Part shown: positions 1 through 10,055 of the stretch, in pieces
How the letters are laid out: each line of letters begins with the position of its first letter
Position numbering within the stretch: the stretch's first letter is position 1
NCBI GenBank assembly: GCA_003240775.1
Contig: QFNI01000029.1
Span: forward strand, 1-47,069
Direction of reading: 5' to 3'
DNA: 47,069 nt
From: Mesorhizobium amorphae
GTDB lineage: Bacteria; Pseudomonadota; Alphaproteobacteria; Rhizobiales; Rhizobiaceae
Translations under genes and position numbers: made by a program
The notes under the pieces: model-generated
What the model was told of the DNA's origin: nothing
The model's input: only the letters and a program-made list of their open reading frames with translations
Database searches by the model: none

Positions 1-1
1 G

Positions 2-943
2 TTCGGCCACGGCCGCACGCTGAAGGACGCAACCATCTCGGCGGACGTGGGCGAGATGTGGATCGAGGCCGCGCGCGACGCGGAATCGCTCGGCCGCTTC
101 CAGCCGCTCAGCCCGGAGGACCTGTTCCCGCTGGAATACTGGTCGCTCGAGCAGGCCAAGCTCGCAGGCGCCAAGCCCAAGCCCTTCACCGGCCAGGTGG
201 CGCTGGTGACGGGGGGTGCCGGCGCCATCGGCGCGGCGATCGCCAAAGCGTTCGCAACCGAGGGCGCCCATGCCGTGGTGCTCGATCTCGACGGCGAAAA
301 GGCGATGCTTGCCGCCAAGGCTGCCGGCAACGGTTCGATCGGGGTCGCCTGCGACGTGACCGACCCGGCTTCCGTTCGCGCGGCGTTCGATCGCGCGGTG
401 GAGGTCTTCGGCGGTGTGGACATCGTGGTGTCCAACGCGGGCGCCGCCTGGGAGGGAGCTATCGCCACGCTCGACGACGCGCTCCTGCGCAAGAGCTTCG
501 AGCTCAACTTCTTCGCCCACCAGACGGTCGCGCAGAATGCCGTGCGCATCATGAAGGAGCAGAAGACAGGCGGCGTGCTCCTCTTCAACGCGTCCAAGCA
601 GGCGGTGAACCCCGGTGCCAAGTTCGGCGCCTATGGGCTGCCCAAGGCCGCGACGCTCTTCTTGTCGCGCCAGTACGCGCTGGAGCACGGGCCAGACCGT
701 ATCCGCGTGAATGCGGTGAACGCCGACCGCATCCGCTCGGGCCTGCTCGACAACTCGATGATCGCGAGCCGCGCCGCGGCCCGCGGCCTTTCGGAAGCCG
801 ACTACATGGCCGGCAACCTGCTCGGCCTCGAAGTGACGGCTGACGACGTGGCGCGCGCCTTCGTGCACCAGGCCCTCGCCGAGCGCACCACGGCCGACGT
901 GACCACAGTGGATGGCGGCAACATCGCAGCCGCGATGCGCTGA
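2..943 (+). CDS. Bifunctional class II aldolase/short-chain dehydrogenase, C-terminal part (5' end outside window)
   Basis: The reading frame is open from base 2, so the gene enters from the left; about 313 codons are visible. The first ~50 residues resemble the linker that follows a class II (RhaD-like) aldolase domain in the fused aldolase/SDR proteins of rhizobia. A complete SDR domain follows: the Rossmann glycine motif TGGAGAIG, the NAG motif (VSNAG), an S...YGLPK catalytic motif and the C-terminal VDGG turn. In the rhamnose-pathway relatives the aldolase splits a ketose-1-phosphate into DHAP and an aldehyde, which the SDR half oxidises. Its neighbours are mtnK, mtnA and a sugar importer, so methylthioribulose-1-phosphate or deoxyribulose-1-phosphate is a better substrate guess here than rhamnulose-1-phosphate; that is inference. 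The gene ends at a hairpin terminator and converges on the importer operon. Confidence 0.8.
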   Translation, partial: FGHGRTLKDATISADVGEMWIEAARDAESLGRFQPLSPEDLFPLEYWSLEQAKLAGAKPKPFTGQVALVTGGAGAIGAAIAKAFATEGAHAVVLDLDGEKAMLAAKAAGNGSIGVACDVTDPASVRAAFDRAVEVFGGVDIVVSNAGAAWEGAIATLDDALLRKSFELNFFAHQTVAQNAVRIMKEQKTGGVLLFNASKQAVNPGAKFGAYGLPKAATLFLSRQYALEHGPDRIRVNAVNADRIRSGLLDNSMIASRAAARGLSEADYMAGNLLGLEVTADDVARAFVHQALAERTTADVTTVDGGNIAAAMR

Positions 944-950
944 CAAGAAA

Positions 951-976
951 AAGGGCGGCTCCGAGGAGCCGCCCTT
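951..976. terminator. Hairpin terminator after the aldolase/SDR gene
   Basis: A 12-bp perfect GC-rich inverted repeat (AAGGGCGGCTCC / GGAGCCGCCCTT) with a very short loop starts 7 bases after the stop codon. It is flanked by A residues on the left and TTCTTGTTCTT on the right, so it could act from both sides. Confidence 0.75.
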
Positions 977-1003
977 TCTTGTTCTTCGGACCTTCCCGCT
1001 CTT

Positions 1004-1110
1004 CCCCTCCCCCTTGAGGGGAGGGGGCAGGGGTGGGGGTGAACTGAATGACCGGATGAGCGGTGGAGATTTTACCCCCACCCCCTAGCCCTCCCCTCAA
1101 GGGGGAGGGG
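1004..1110. repeat. Large inverted repeat between convergent genes
   Basis: Two near-perfect ~37-base arms (1004-1040 and 1074-1110) of C/G runs surround a 33-base centre. Within each arm is a smaller palindrome (CCCCTTGAGGGG type). It lies between convergent genes and resembles the short interspersed palindromic elements common in rhizobial genomes. It may add to termination. Confidence 0.65.
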
Positions 1111-1133
1111 GGATCGTCAGCGTTCGCTTCAGA

Positions 1134-2177
1134 TCAGGGCTTCGGCATCCAGGCGGGCATCGCCACATCGGCGTGGGAGAACTGCGGCAGCTTGGCGCCG
1201 AGCTCTTCCATGTTCTTGATGTCCTGCTCGGCGAGCTGCGTCTGCGTGATGAGGGTCGGCGGCACGATCACGCTGGCACCGGGGTTCTCGCCGGCGAGCA
1301 GCATCGCGAGCGCGCGCACGGAGACTTGGCCCACCACGGCCGGGTTGGTGGCGGCAGTTGCGACCCAGGCCGAGCCGGGCTCGCGCATGGCTGCGATGTC
1401 GGAGGTCGAGATGTCGGCCGAGTAGATCTTGACCGAAGACGAAAGGCCGGCCTCGTCGACCGCGATCTTCACGCCCTTGGCGAACTCGTCATAGGGCGCG
1501 AACATCACGGTGATGTCGGGGTTGGCGGAGATCACCGAGCGCGCCTGGTTGGCGACCGAGTTGGCGATGGGGTTGTCCATCGTGCCGAACTGGGCGGCTT
1601 CGTTGATGCCCGAATACTTCGCCTTGAACTCCTTCCAGGTCTCGTCGCGGCGGTCGAGCGGGGCGATGCCAGCCACATAGACGTAGCCCGCCTTGAAGCT
1701 CTCGCCGTTGTCCTTGATGGCCTGCTCGAGCGCGAGGCGCGCGAGATCGCGGTCGGACTGCTCGATCTGCGGGATGGCGGTGTTCTCGACGTTCACGTCG
1801 AAGGCCACCACCTTGATGCCCGCATCCACCGCGCGCTGGGCGGCTTCCTTCATGGATTCGGTGAGGCCGTGCTGGATGATGATGCCCTGCACGCCGAGCG
1901 CGATCGCCTGGTCCACCATGTCGGCCTGAAGGGCTGCGTCCTGGCGGCTGTCGAGAACCTGAAGCTCGACGCCGAGCGCCTTGGCCTGGGCTTCCACGCC
2001 CGCGAGGTAGGACTGGAAGAAGTCGCCCGTGGAGAGATAGCGCACGAGCGCGATCTTGACGTTGCCGGGGTTGTCGAAGGGCGCCGGCTTGTTCTGCGCG
2101 GCGGCAGCGCCCGTGAAGGCGAGCGCGCCGGCGATGCCGAGCGCCAGCCGGCCGAAGAGTCTGCGAGTGATTGCCAA
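1134..2177 (-). CDS. Sugar ABC transporter substrate-binding protein (CUT2/ribose type)
   Basis: This is the periplasmic binding protein of the importer encoded with the next two genes. Of its 347 residues, the first ~27 form a signal peptide (two arginines, a hydrophobic stretch, then GAAAAQ). The mature part has the type I periplasmic-binding fold of the RbsB/RhaS family: an N-terminal strand KIALVRYLSTGDFFQ, 'GVEAQAKALGVEL', a 'QAIALGVQGIIIQHG' segment and a late 'SADISTSDI' segment. The start is a TTG, supported by a strong Shine-Dalgarno sequence (GGAGGAAA) about 5 bases before it. It is the last gene of the operon, 44 bases after the permease. The ligand cannot be read from sequence; the nearby mtnK/mtnA suggest methylthioribose or 5-deoxyribose. 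Confidence 0.85.
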   Translation of the reverse strand: MAITRRLFGRLALGIAGALAFTGAAAAQNKPAPFDNPGNVKIALVRYLSTGDFFQSYLAGVEAQAKALGVELQVLDSRQDAALQADMVDQAIALGVQGIIIQHGLTESMKEAAQRAVDAGIKVVAFDVNVENTAIPQIEQSDRDLARLALEQAIKDNGESFKAGYVYVAGIAPLDRRDETWKEFKAKYSGINEAAQFGTMDNPIANSVANQARSVISANPDITVMFAPYDEFAKGVKIAVDEAGLSSSVKIYSADISTSDIAAMREPGSAWVATAATNPAVVGQVSVRALAMLLAGENPGASVIVPPTLITQTQLAEQDIKNMEELGAKLPQFSHADVAMPAWMPKP

Positions 2178-2221
2178 GTCCGTTTCCTCCCTGATGGACG
2201 TTCGTTCGACGGCTTTGCCCG

Positions 2222-3268
2222 TCAGCGTTTGCCTCTCTGCGAGAGCGCAAAGGTGAAGATGAGGGCGACGACCAGAACCGCGCCCTTCACGAAATCCTGG
2301 GTGTAGTAGGGCGCGTTCATCATGGTCAGGCCCTGGAGCAGGATGCCCACGAAGAGCGCGCCCACCGCCGTGCCCAGCGCATTTGGCTTGGCCGCGCCCA
2401 GAACCGCAAAGCCGATCAATGCTGCCGCGACCGCATCCAGGAGCAAATTGTTGCCCGATGCGATGTCGCCGCGCCCGAGGCGTGCTGCGAGCAGGATGCC
2501 GCCGACCGAAGCGAACACGCCGGAGATCACGTAGGCCGCGATCTTGTAGGCGTTGACGGGCGCGCCCGCGAGCGATGCCGCCCGCTCGTTCGAGCCCACC
2601 GCATACATCATGCGGCCGAAGCGGGTGTATTCCAGGAAGAACCAGATCGCGACCGCGAGCACGATCAGGACCACGACCGAGACCGGCACGAGATTGGGCA
2701 GGATGAAATCGAAGCGATGACGGCCGAGCGCGAGAAAGGCCGGGCTGAAGGTGCCTTCCGCCGTCGAGCCGTCGGGCAGGGTCATGCCGGTGGCGATCGA
2801 GCGGCCTTCGGTCGGGATGCGTTGCGCACCGAGCAGCAGGAACATCATGCCGAGCGTGGCGAGAAGGTCGGGAACGCGCATGTAGACGATGATCACGCCG
2901 TTGATCAGCCCGACCGCCGCGCCGATCGCCAGGCAGACGAGCGTGGCCGTCAGCGCGTCGCCCCCCATCACCACCATCACATAGGACGACGCCATCATGG
3001 CGGTGGTGGCGACAGAACCGATCGACAGGTCGAAGCCGCCCACCACCAGCGTGGCGGTGACGCCTAGCGCCAGGATGCCGGTGATCGAGACGGATTGCAG
3101 GATGAACACCGCGCTCTGCGGCGAAGAAAAACCGTTGGTCATCACCGAGAAGAAGACCACGAGCCCGAAAAGCAGCACCAGGAAGCCGTAGCGGATGGCG
3201 ATGTCGCGCGGGGACCGCGCGTGGGCCTGGGAGGACGGGCTCGCGGTGGCGCTGGTCTGGGTGGTCAT
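2222..3268 (-). CDS. Sugar ABC transporter permease (CUT2/RbsC type)
   Basis: A 348-residue, mostly hydrophobic inner-membrane protein of the BPD_transp_2 family. Typical CUT2 permease landmarks are present: 'GGFDLSIGSVA' after the second or third membrane helix, 'YTRFGRMMYAVGSNERAASLAGAPV' (the cytoplasmic loop that contacts the ATPase), and a Gly/Ala-rich C-terminal half. The start codon overlaps the ATPase stop by 4 bases (ATGA), which indicates translational coupling. Only one permease gene is present, so the channel is probably a homodimer as in RbsABC, unlike the two-permease rhamnose importer of Rhizobium. Confidence 0.88.
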   Translation of the reverse strand: MTTQTSATASPSSQAHARSPRDIAIRYGFLVLLFGLVVFFSVMTNGFSSPQSAVFILQSVSITGILALGVTATLVVGGFDLSIGSVATTAMMASSYVMVVMGGDALTATLVCLAIGAAVGLINGVIIVYMRVPDLLATLGMMFLLLGAQRIPTEGRSIATGMTLPDGSTAEGTFSPAFLALGRHRFDFILPNLVPVSVVVLIVLAVAIWFFLEYTRFGRMMYAVGSNERAASLAGAPVNAYKIAAYVISGVFASVGGILLAARLGRGDIASGNNLLLDAVAAALIGFAVLGAAKPNALGTAVGALFVGILLQGLTMMNAPYYTQDFVKGAVLVVALIFTFALSQRGKR

Positions 3269-4782
3269 GCCGCTTGGTTCTTTCGAAAATGCTCGCCGGC
3301 GATCTCGGAGAGAAGCCGCTCGGCGTCCACCGCGCCGTTTCTGTGCTCGCCCACGATCGTGTGCTCGGACATCACGAGGATCCGGTCAGCCACCTCGAAG
3401 GCTTCGTCCAGCTCGGTCAGGAAGACGATCGTCGCGCGGCCGGAGGCGGAGGCGCGCAGCTTGGCGCCGATGTCGCGGCGGGCCGCGATGTCCACGCCCT
3501 GGAAGGGCTCGTCGAGAACCAGCACGCGCGAGGGTTCTGACAGCCAGCGCCCCACCATCACCTTTTGCTGGTTGCCGCCGGACAGGGTGTGCATCTCGTC
3601 GCGCTCGGAACGGCAGACGATGCCGAGCGAGGCGATCTGCTCGCGCGCTTTTGCCCGCTCGCGGCGGCGGGACGATACGCCCATGCGCGACAAGCGCTTG
3701 AGGAAGGGCAGGCCGATGTTTCCGCCGAGATCGAAGTCCGGCACGATGCCGCTGTCGGCGCGATCCTTGGCGACCAGGAACACGCCCTTGGCGATGGCCT
3801 GTCCGGTGCTCGACGGCGCGTAGGGCTTGCCGTCCAGCATCATCGCGCCGCCCGCGGGCGCGCGTGCCCCGAAGAGCGTTTCTGCGAGCGCCGTCTTGCC
3901 CACGCCGACCAAGCCCGTGACCGCCACCACCTCGCCGTCGCCCAGCGCGAAGTCCATGGGGTGCGAGGCGTCCTGCAGCTTCAGGCCACTCGCCGAGAAG
4001 ATTGGCTTGCCCGCCTCCCGCACGGCAACCGTTCCCGCCTGCACCTTCTGGCCGAGCATGGCGTTGACCGCGCCCTCATAGTCGAGTTCCGGACCCTCGA
4101 AGCGGCCGGCGATCCGCCCGTCGCGCAGAGCCACGATCTCGTCGGCCAGGCGGCGGATGTCGGACATGCGGTGGGAGATGTAGAGGATAGCGACGCCGCG
4201 CGCGCGCAAACGGTCGACCAGCGAGAACAGGCGGTCGGCCTCCGCGCTCGACAAGGAGGATGTCGGCTCGTCCAGGATCAGAACCTGCGGCTCGTGCGCC
4301 ATGGCGCGCGCGATGGCCACCGTCTGCCGGTCGGCGAGCGAGAGGTCGTTGATGTTGGCGTTGAGGTCGATCACGAGCCCCATGCGCTCGGCGACCGCCG
4401 CTGCCTCGCGGCGCACGCGGCGAGGGTTGAAGAGGAGCCGCGCGCCACGCCCCGACAAGCGGTCGAGCGTGAGATTGGTGGCCACGTCGAGGTCGGCCAC
4501 GACGCCGTCATTGATGTTCTGGTGAACGGTCACCACGCCCGCGCGGATGGCTTCGGCCGGCGAAGTGGGCTCGAAAGGCCGGTCGCCCAGCACCATGGTT
4601 CCCGCATCGCGCCGGTAGACGCCGCTCAGGATGCGCACGAGCGTGGACTTGCCCGCGCCGTTCGCGCCCATCAGCACGGAAACCGAACCGGGGCGCAGAT
4701 CGAGGTCGACGCCCTTCAGAACGGGAATCCGCCCGAACGACTTGCGCACGCCCGCAATGCGAAACACCGGCTGTTCGCTCAT
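3265..4782 (-). CDS. Sugar ABC transporter ATP-binding protein (CUT2/RbsA type, tandem domains)
   Basis: A 505-residue double ATPase that energises the importer. Domain 1 has Walker A GANGAGKST near residue 40 and Walker B LILDEPTSSL; its signature is the degenerate 'LSLADRQ', as often seen in CUT2 ATPases. Domain 2 (from about residue 250) has a weak Walker A (GLVGVGKTAL), a good signature LSGGNQQK and Walker B VLVLDEPFQGVD. The ATG has a clear GGAGG upstream. It is the first gene of a three-gene minus-strand operon that diverges from mtnK across 144 bases containing a palindromic operator. Confidence 0.88.
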   Translation of the reverse strand: MSEQPVFRIAGVRKSFGRIPVLKGVDLDLRPGSVSVLMGANGAGKSTLVRILSGVYRRDAGTMVLGDRPFEPTSPAEAIRAGVVTVHQNINDGVVADLDVATNLTLDRLSGRGARLLFNPRRVRREAAAVAERMGLVIDLNANINDLSLADRQTVAIARAMAHEPQVLILDEPTSSLSSAEADRLFSLVDRLRARGVAILYISHRMSDIRRLADEIVALRDGRIAGRFEGPELDYEGAVNAMLGQKVQAGTVAVREAGKPIFSASGLKLQDASHPMDFALGDGEVVAVTGLVGVGKTALAETLFGARAPAGGAMMLDGKPYAPSSTGQAIAKGVFLVAKDRADSGIVPDFDLGGNIGLPFLKRLSRMGVSSRRRERAKAREQIASLGIVCRSERDEMHTLSGGNQQKVMVGRWLSEPSRVLVLDEPFQGVDIAARRDIGAKLRASASGRATIVFLTELDEAFEVADRILVMSEHTIVGEHRNGAVDAERLLSEIAGEHFRKNQAA

Positions 4783-4824
4783 TCCGTCCTCCCTGAAGAC
4801 AGGTTAGAGTGCCCCGTCCGCAAA

Positions 4825-4841
4825 TGTCAACAGCGTTGACA
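4825..4841. promoter_or_regulatory. Palindromic operator between importer operon and mtnKA
   Basis: TGTCAAC-AGC-GTTGACA is a perfect 7-bp inverted repeat with a 3-bp spacer in the divergent promoter region. Its right arm supplies a TTGACA that could be the -35 box of mtnK. Placement suggests one regulator controls both directions; the regulator is not identifiable in the window. Confidence 0.55.
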
Positions 4842-4926
4842 ATTGACAGCATAGCCCTTTAGCTGCCCGCGGAAGGCCTGAAACGCGGGAGGAGAACCGC
4901 GGCCCGGGCTCATCGCGGAGACAATC

Positions 4927-6194
4927 ATGAACGCTCCAGCCTTCGAGGCGCTCACCGTTTCGTCGCTGCCTGCGCGGCTCAGCGGCAACAAGGCGCTGTG
5001 CGAGCGCATCGGCGCGGATGCGAGCCGGTGGCGCGTCGAGGAAGTGGGTGACGGCAACCTCAACCTCGTCTTCATCGTGCGCGGCGAGGCGGGCACCGCG
5101 ATCGTCAAGCAGGCGCTGCCTTATGTGCGGCTCGTGGGCGAGAAATGGCCGCTGCCGCTCAAGCGCTCCTTCTTCGAATACCACGCGCTTTCACGCCAGG
5201 CGAAGCGCGACCCCGGCCGGGTGCCGGAGTTGCTCTTCTTCGACGAGAACCAGGCCATCATCGTGATGGAGTATCTCTCGCCCCACGTGATCCTGCGCCG
5301 CGCCTTGATCGAGGGCCGTGAACTGCCGCTGATCGGGCGCGATCTCGGCCTGTTCTGCGCCCGCACACTGTTTCGCGGCTCGGACTTCTCCATGGTGACG
5401 CGCGAGAAGAAGGGGGACGTGGCGCTCTTCTCCGACAATGTGGAGCTTTGCGACATCACGGAGAACTTGGTCTTCTCCGATCCCTATTTCGAAGCCGAGA
5501 TGAACCGCCACACGACGCCGCAGCTCGACGGGCTGGTGGCCGAGCTTCGGCGCGACCGCGATCTCAAGGTCGAGGCGCAGCGGCTCAAGCACCTGTTCTC
5601 GGCCAAGGCCGAAACGCTCTGCCACGGCGATCTCCACACCGGCTCTGTGATGGTCACCGACACCGACACGCGGGTGATCGACCCCGAATTCGCGTTCTAC
5701 GGGCCGATCTCGTTCGATGTGGGGATGCTGCTCGCCAATTTCTGGATGAGCTACTTCTCGCAGGCCGGCCACGAGAGCGAGCCCGGCGGGCGGGCTACCA
5801 TGCGCGCCTACCTGCTCGCTACCGCAGAAACGATCTGGAGCACCTTCCGTGCGGAGTTCTCGCAGCTTTGGCGCAGCGAGCGGCAGGGCATCCTCTACCA
5901 GGCGAGCCTGTTCGAGGAGCGCGGCGATCCGCTCGGCGCCGAGCAGGCGCTGAACGCCGTGCTGTCCGACATCCAACGCGAGATGCTGGGCTTTGCCGGC
6001 ATCGAGATCCACCGCCGCATCCTGGGTCTCGCCCACAATGCGGATTTCGAAACGATCAAGAACGAGGACCGCCGCGCGCGCTGCGAGGCCAAGGCGCTGA
6101 AGTTCGGCCGCCACCTGGCCGTCAACCGCGAGCGCATCCCGAGCCTCGCCGAAGCGCACGCTGCCCTCGAAGGGCTGGAAAAGGAGACACTCTC

Positions 6195-6198
<4 letters not shown>
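4927..6198 (+). CDS. mtnK: S-methyl-5-thioribose kinase
   Basis: Phosphorylates 5-methylthioribose at C1 using ATP, in the cytoplasm, as part of methionine salvage. The 423-residue length fits the family. Landmarks: the N-terminal 'VGDGNLNLVFIV' loop, the lysine-bearing 'AIVKQALPYVR' strand, 'IIVMEYLSPH' hinge, the catalytic 'LCHGDLHTGSVMV' (aminoglycoside-kinase-like HGDxHxGS) and 'VIDPEFAFYGPISFDVG' metal-binding segment. GGAG lies 7 bases before the ATG. It overlaps mtnA by 4 bases, so the two are co-translated. Close homologues can also phosphorylate 5-deoxyribose; sequence alone does not separate these substrates. Confidence 0.92.
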
Positions 6199-7289
<1,091 letters not shown>

Positions 7290-7381
7290 TCCGATCCGGC
7301 ACTTGCGGGCCCGGTGCCTGCGGCCGACAATGGTTGTCTGAGCGAGGCTCCGCCGCAGTGGCGGAGCGCTGGGGATCTTCC

Positions 7382-8155
7382 ATGTCCGCCAAACCCAACC
7401 CCTTCGACCTGTCGGGCCGCATCGCGCTCGTGACGGGTTCGAGCCGCGGCATCGGCCTTGCGCTCGCACGGGCGCTCGGCCAGGCCGGCGCGCGGCTCGT
7501 GCTCAACGGGCGCGACGGAAGACGCCTCGAAGAGGCGGCCGCCGCTCTGCGCGACGAGGGGATCGAGGCGAGTGCCGCCGTGTTCGACGTCACGGACCCG
7601 CAGGCGGTGGCGCAAGCCGTGGACGGGATGGAGCGCGAGACGGGACCGATCGACATCCTCGTCAACAATGCGGGGGTGCAGCACCGCGCGCCCGTGGAGG
7701 ACTTTCCCCTCGAAGCCTTCCGCCAGGTTCTGGAAACCAATCTGTCGAGCGCCTTCTACGTCTCGCAGGCGGTGATCCGGCATATGATCCCGCGACGGCG
7801 GGGATCGATCATCACGATCTGCTCGGTGATGAGCGAGCTCGGTCGGCCCTCGATCGTGCCCTACACGGCGTCGAAGGGCGGGCTCAAGATGATGACCAAG
7901 GGGCTGGCTTCCGAGCTCGGCACCCACAACATCCGCGTCAACGGGATCGCGCCCGGCTATTTCCGCACAGAGCTCAACGCGGCGCTTGTGTCCGACGACG
8001 CATTCTCGGCCTGGCTCACCAAGCGCACGCCGCTCGGGCGCTGGGGCGAGGTGGAGGAGCTCGGAGGCGCTGCCGTGTTTCTCGCTTCCGATGCGGCGAG
8101 CTTCGTGACGGGGCAGATCATCTTCGCCGATGGCGGCATGACGAGTTCGGTCTGA
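7382..8155 (+). CDS. SDR family oxidoreductase (gluconate 5-dehydrogenase-like)
   Basis: A 257-residue classical short-chain dehydrogenase. It has the cofactor motif TGSSRGIG near residue 17, NNAG, the catalytic Ser (ICSVMSELG) and YTASKGG, and the C-terminal 'FADGGMTSSV'. An Arg in the 'NGRDGRR' loop at the end of strand 2 suggests NADP(H) preference. The ATG at 7382 is chosen because the SDR fold begins right after it; a TTG at 7334 would add 16 unconserved residues. It lies 92 bases after mtnA on the same strand, so it may be in that operon, perhaps reducing an aldehyde or keto product. Its substrate is unknown; the gluconate label is only family resemblance. Confidence 0.8.
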   Translation: MSAKPNPFDLSGRIALVTGSSRGIGLALARALGQAGARLVLNGRDGRRLEEAAAALRDEGIEASAAVFDVTDPQAVAQAVDGMERETGPIDILVNNAGVQHRAPVEDFPLEAFRQVLETNLSSAFYVSQAVIRHMIPRRRGSIITICSVMSELGRPSIVPYTASKGGLKMMTKGLASELGTHNIRVNGIAPGYFRTELNAALVSDDAFSAWLTKRTPLGRWGEVEELGGAAVFLASDAASFVTGQIIFADGGMTSSV

Positions 8156-8165
8156 GTGCGCCCGG

Positions 8166-10052
8166 TCAGCCGGCTTCCTCCAAAAGCGTCGCGATCCAGG
8201 CTCCGCATCGACCGAACCCGTCGAGCCCCGCACCCTTGTTCAACCAGTCTTCGAGACGCTCGGCGGTCTGGCGATAGCCCTGTTCGGACAGCGCCTTGGC
8301 CAGCGCCATCTGCGTGCCGCGCCATTGTTCGGTGCGCAGGCGAAGGCCGGCATGAAGCGCGCCGGCAAGCGCGCGCGCGGCCTGTTCGGCAAGGCTGTCA
8401 GCTTGGTGCCAGCCGCCGAGCGCGGGCGCCGTGGAGCCTCCACCCTGGTCGGCCACATCGGGCACGACGAAGCTGTCCGTGCCCACTGACCAGGGCGTGC
8501 AGACAAGCGCGCCCCCGCTCAGGCGCACAGGCCCCGCGATCTGTCGCAACGCGCCGTGTCTGCCCTCGAAAGCGGCCGACAGGCTGTCGAGCGCACCGGG
8601 GGCCGCCCCGTCATAAGCGCGCTCGCAGTGGAGCACGCCCCCGCCTTCCAGTTCCACCGCGCCTTGCCAAAGCTGGCTGCCCGGCTCCCATGCCTGGCCG
8701 AGCACCGCGCGCACCGCGAACACGTGGAAGTCGTCCGCGCGCAGCTTGGGACGCAGGAAGGCGGGTGCTCGTGTCGCGAAGCGGGTTGCGAGGTCGCCCG
8801 CGTCGGAGACCTTCAGCGGCGACACGAAATCCATGGCGGCGTCGCGGGGCCCGAGGGTGGTGCGCCCGCCCGTGCCGCTGCCGAGCGCGAGCAGCCCGTC
8901 TGCACGGCGGCGCCCCACACTGGTCAGGATCTGGCCGCGCGCGGTTGCAGCCAGCATCAGGCCGGGCACGATCTGCCGCGTGCGGATGGTGTCGCCGAGC
9001 CTGTCCGTTTCGCTTGCGGGCGTGAAGAGGCGCTCGAGCACGAGCGTTGCACCGGTGTCGGTGTCGGCCAACGCGACTGCCGCACGGATGGCCCTGCCCT
9101 CGGTGCGCAGCCGCGCGCCGAGCGAGACGAGGCGCGTCTTGCCCATGGCCGTCTCGAAGGGCTGGCCCAGGCCGAGCGCCGTCTCATCGCCGACGCGGAG
9201 CCGGGCAAGGAGGCTCACCGCATGGTCGAGCATCGTCCGTTCGTCGTAGATCGCGCTGCGCGTCTCATAGGCGCTCACCTGCTCGGCGACCCCATCGAGC
9301 GCGAGCACGATCTGCACCGCGCCCGCCGCCTCCGCCCTGCCGCGGGCGGTTTCCAGCGCGCCTGCATGGGCGGCCATGCCCGACACCACGCCGGAATCCA
9401 GAAGACCGCTCAGAAGCCTGTCGACCGCAGCGCCCAGCGCTTCGAGGCCGAGCGGCGCTGCCGGTTGTGCGGAACCCAACACCATCGTTGCGGCCCCGTC
9501 CGAAGCCTTGAAGGCACGCAAGGCGAGCGCGACATGGGCGCAGCGCTGGCCCACCGCGCAATCGCAGCGGGCATAGGCGAGATCGTGTGGCGCGAGGAAG
9601 CGCACGCTTGCCATGGGCAGGCGCGCGCCGGGTACGCGGCCGCGTTCCAGATGCACTTCGATCCGCGAGGCGGCAAGCTTGGCGAGTTCGCGCTTCTGCC
9701 CGGCGTCGAGCGTCGCCTCGAACGCGTCCCCATCGACCGTGCCGGGGTCCCAATCCTCCGGCTCGGGTTCCTCGGCCGCGAAGCGCGCGCGGTAGGCGAG
9801 GGCGAGCATGACGCGGTGCCGGCAGGTGCCGGAAGACGGGCAGGTGCAGGTGGCGTCCGGGAGCGCGCGGCCGGGCGGCAGGCGGGTCAGCGTGCCGTCC
9901 GCAAAACGCGCGGAAACCGTGCCGTCCGGCTCCTCGGCCAGTTCGGGCACTTGGCCGGCGGCCAGTTCCTTCAGCCCGCGCTTCACCAGCCCCGCATTGG
10001 CGAGCTGGATCAGGCCGTCATCGGTCAGCGCGAGAAGGTCGGCGCGGGGCAT
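8166..10052 (-). CDS. Double SWIM zinc-finger protein (YehQ-like)
   Basis: A 628-residue protein, last gene of the five-gene MoxR/VWA operon. Two SWIM-type zinc fingers (CxCx5CxH) can be read: C69, C71, C77, H79 (CTCPSSGTCRH) and C163, C165, C171, H173 (CDCAVGQRCAH). SWIM fingers bind zinc and are thought to mediate protein or nucleic-acid contacts. The rest shows no catalytic motif that I recognise. It begins 3 bases after the VWA stop. The family set and order resemble the E. coli yeh cluster, in which YehQ is the SWIM protein. Function unknown. Confidence 0.8.
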   Translation of the reverse strand: MPRADLLALTDDGLIQLANAGLVKRGLKELAAGQVPELAEEPDGTVSARFADGTLTRLPPGRALPDATCTCPSSGTCRHRVMLALAYRARFAAEEPEPEDWDPGTVDGDAFEATLDAGQKRELAKLAASRIEVHLERGRVPGARLPMASVRFLAPHDLAYARCDCAVGQRCAHVALALRAFKASDGAATMVLGSAQPAAPLGLEALGAAVDRLLSGLLDSGVVSGMAAHAGALETARGRAEAAGAVQIVLALDGVAEQVSAYETRSAIYDERTMLDHAVSLLARLRVGDETALGLGQPFETAMGKTRLVSLGARLRTEGRAIRAAVALADTDTGATLVLERLFTPASETDRLGDTIRTRQIVPGLMLAATARGQILTSVGRRRADGLLALGSGTGGRTTLGPRDAAMDFVSPLKVSDAGDLATRFATRAPAFLRPKLRADDFHVFAVRAVLGQAWEPGSQLWQGAVELEGGGVLHCERAYDGAAPGALDSLSAAFEGRHGALRQIAGPVRLSGGALVCTPWSVGTDSFVVPDVADQGGGSTAPALGGWHQADSLAEQAARALAGALHAGLRLRTEQWRGTQMALAKALSEQGYRQTAERLEDWLNKGAGLDGFGRCGAWIATLLEEAG

Positions 10053-10055
10053 GGG

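Noticed and set aside
944..1133. Possible CRISPR or tandem array in the G/C-run region
   Set aside because: Only one inverted pair is present, with no direct repeats or spacers.
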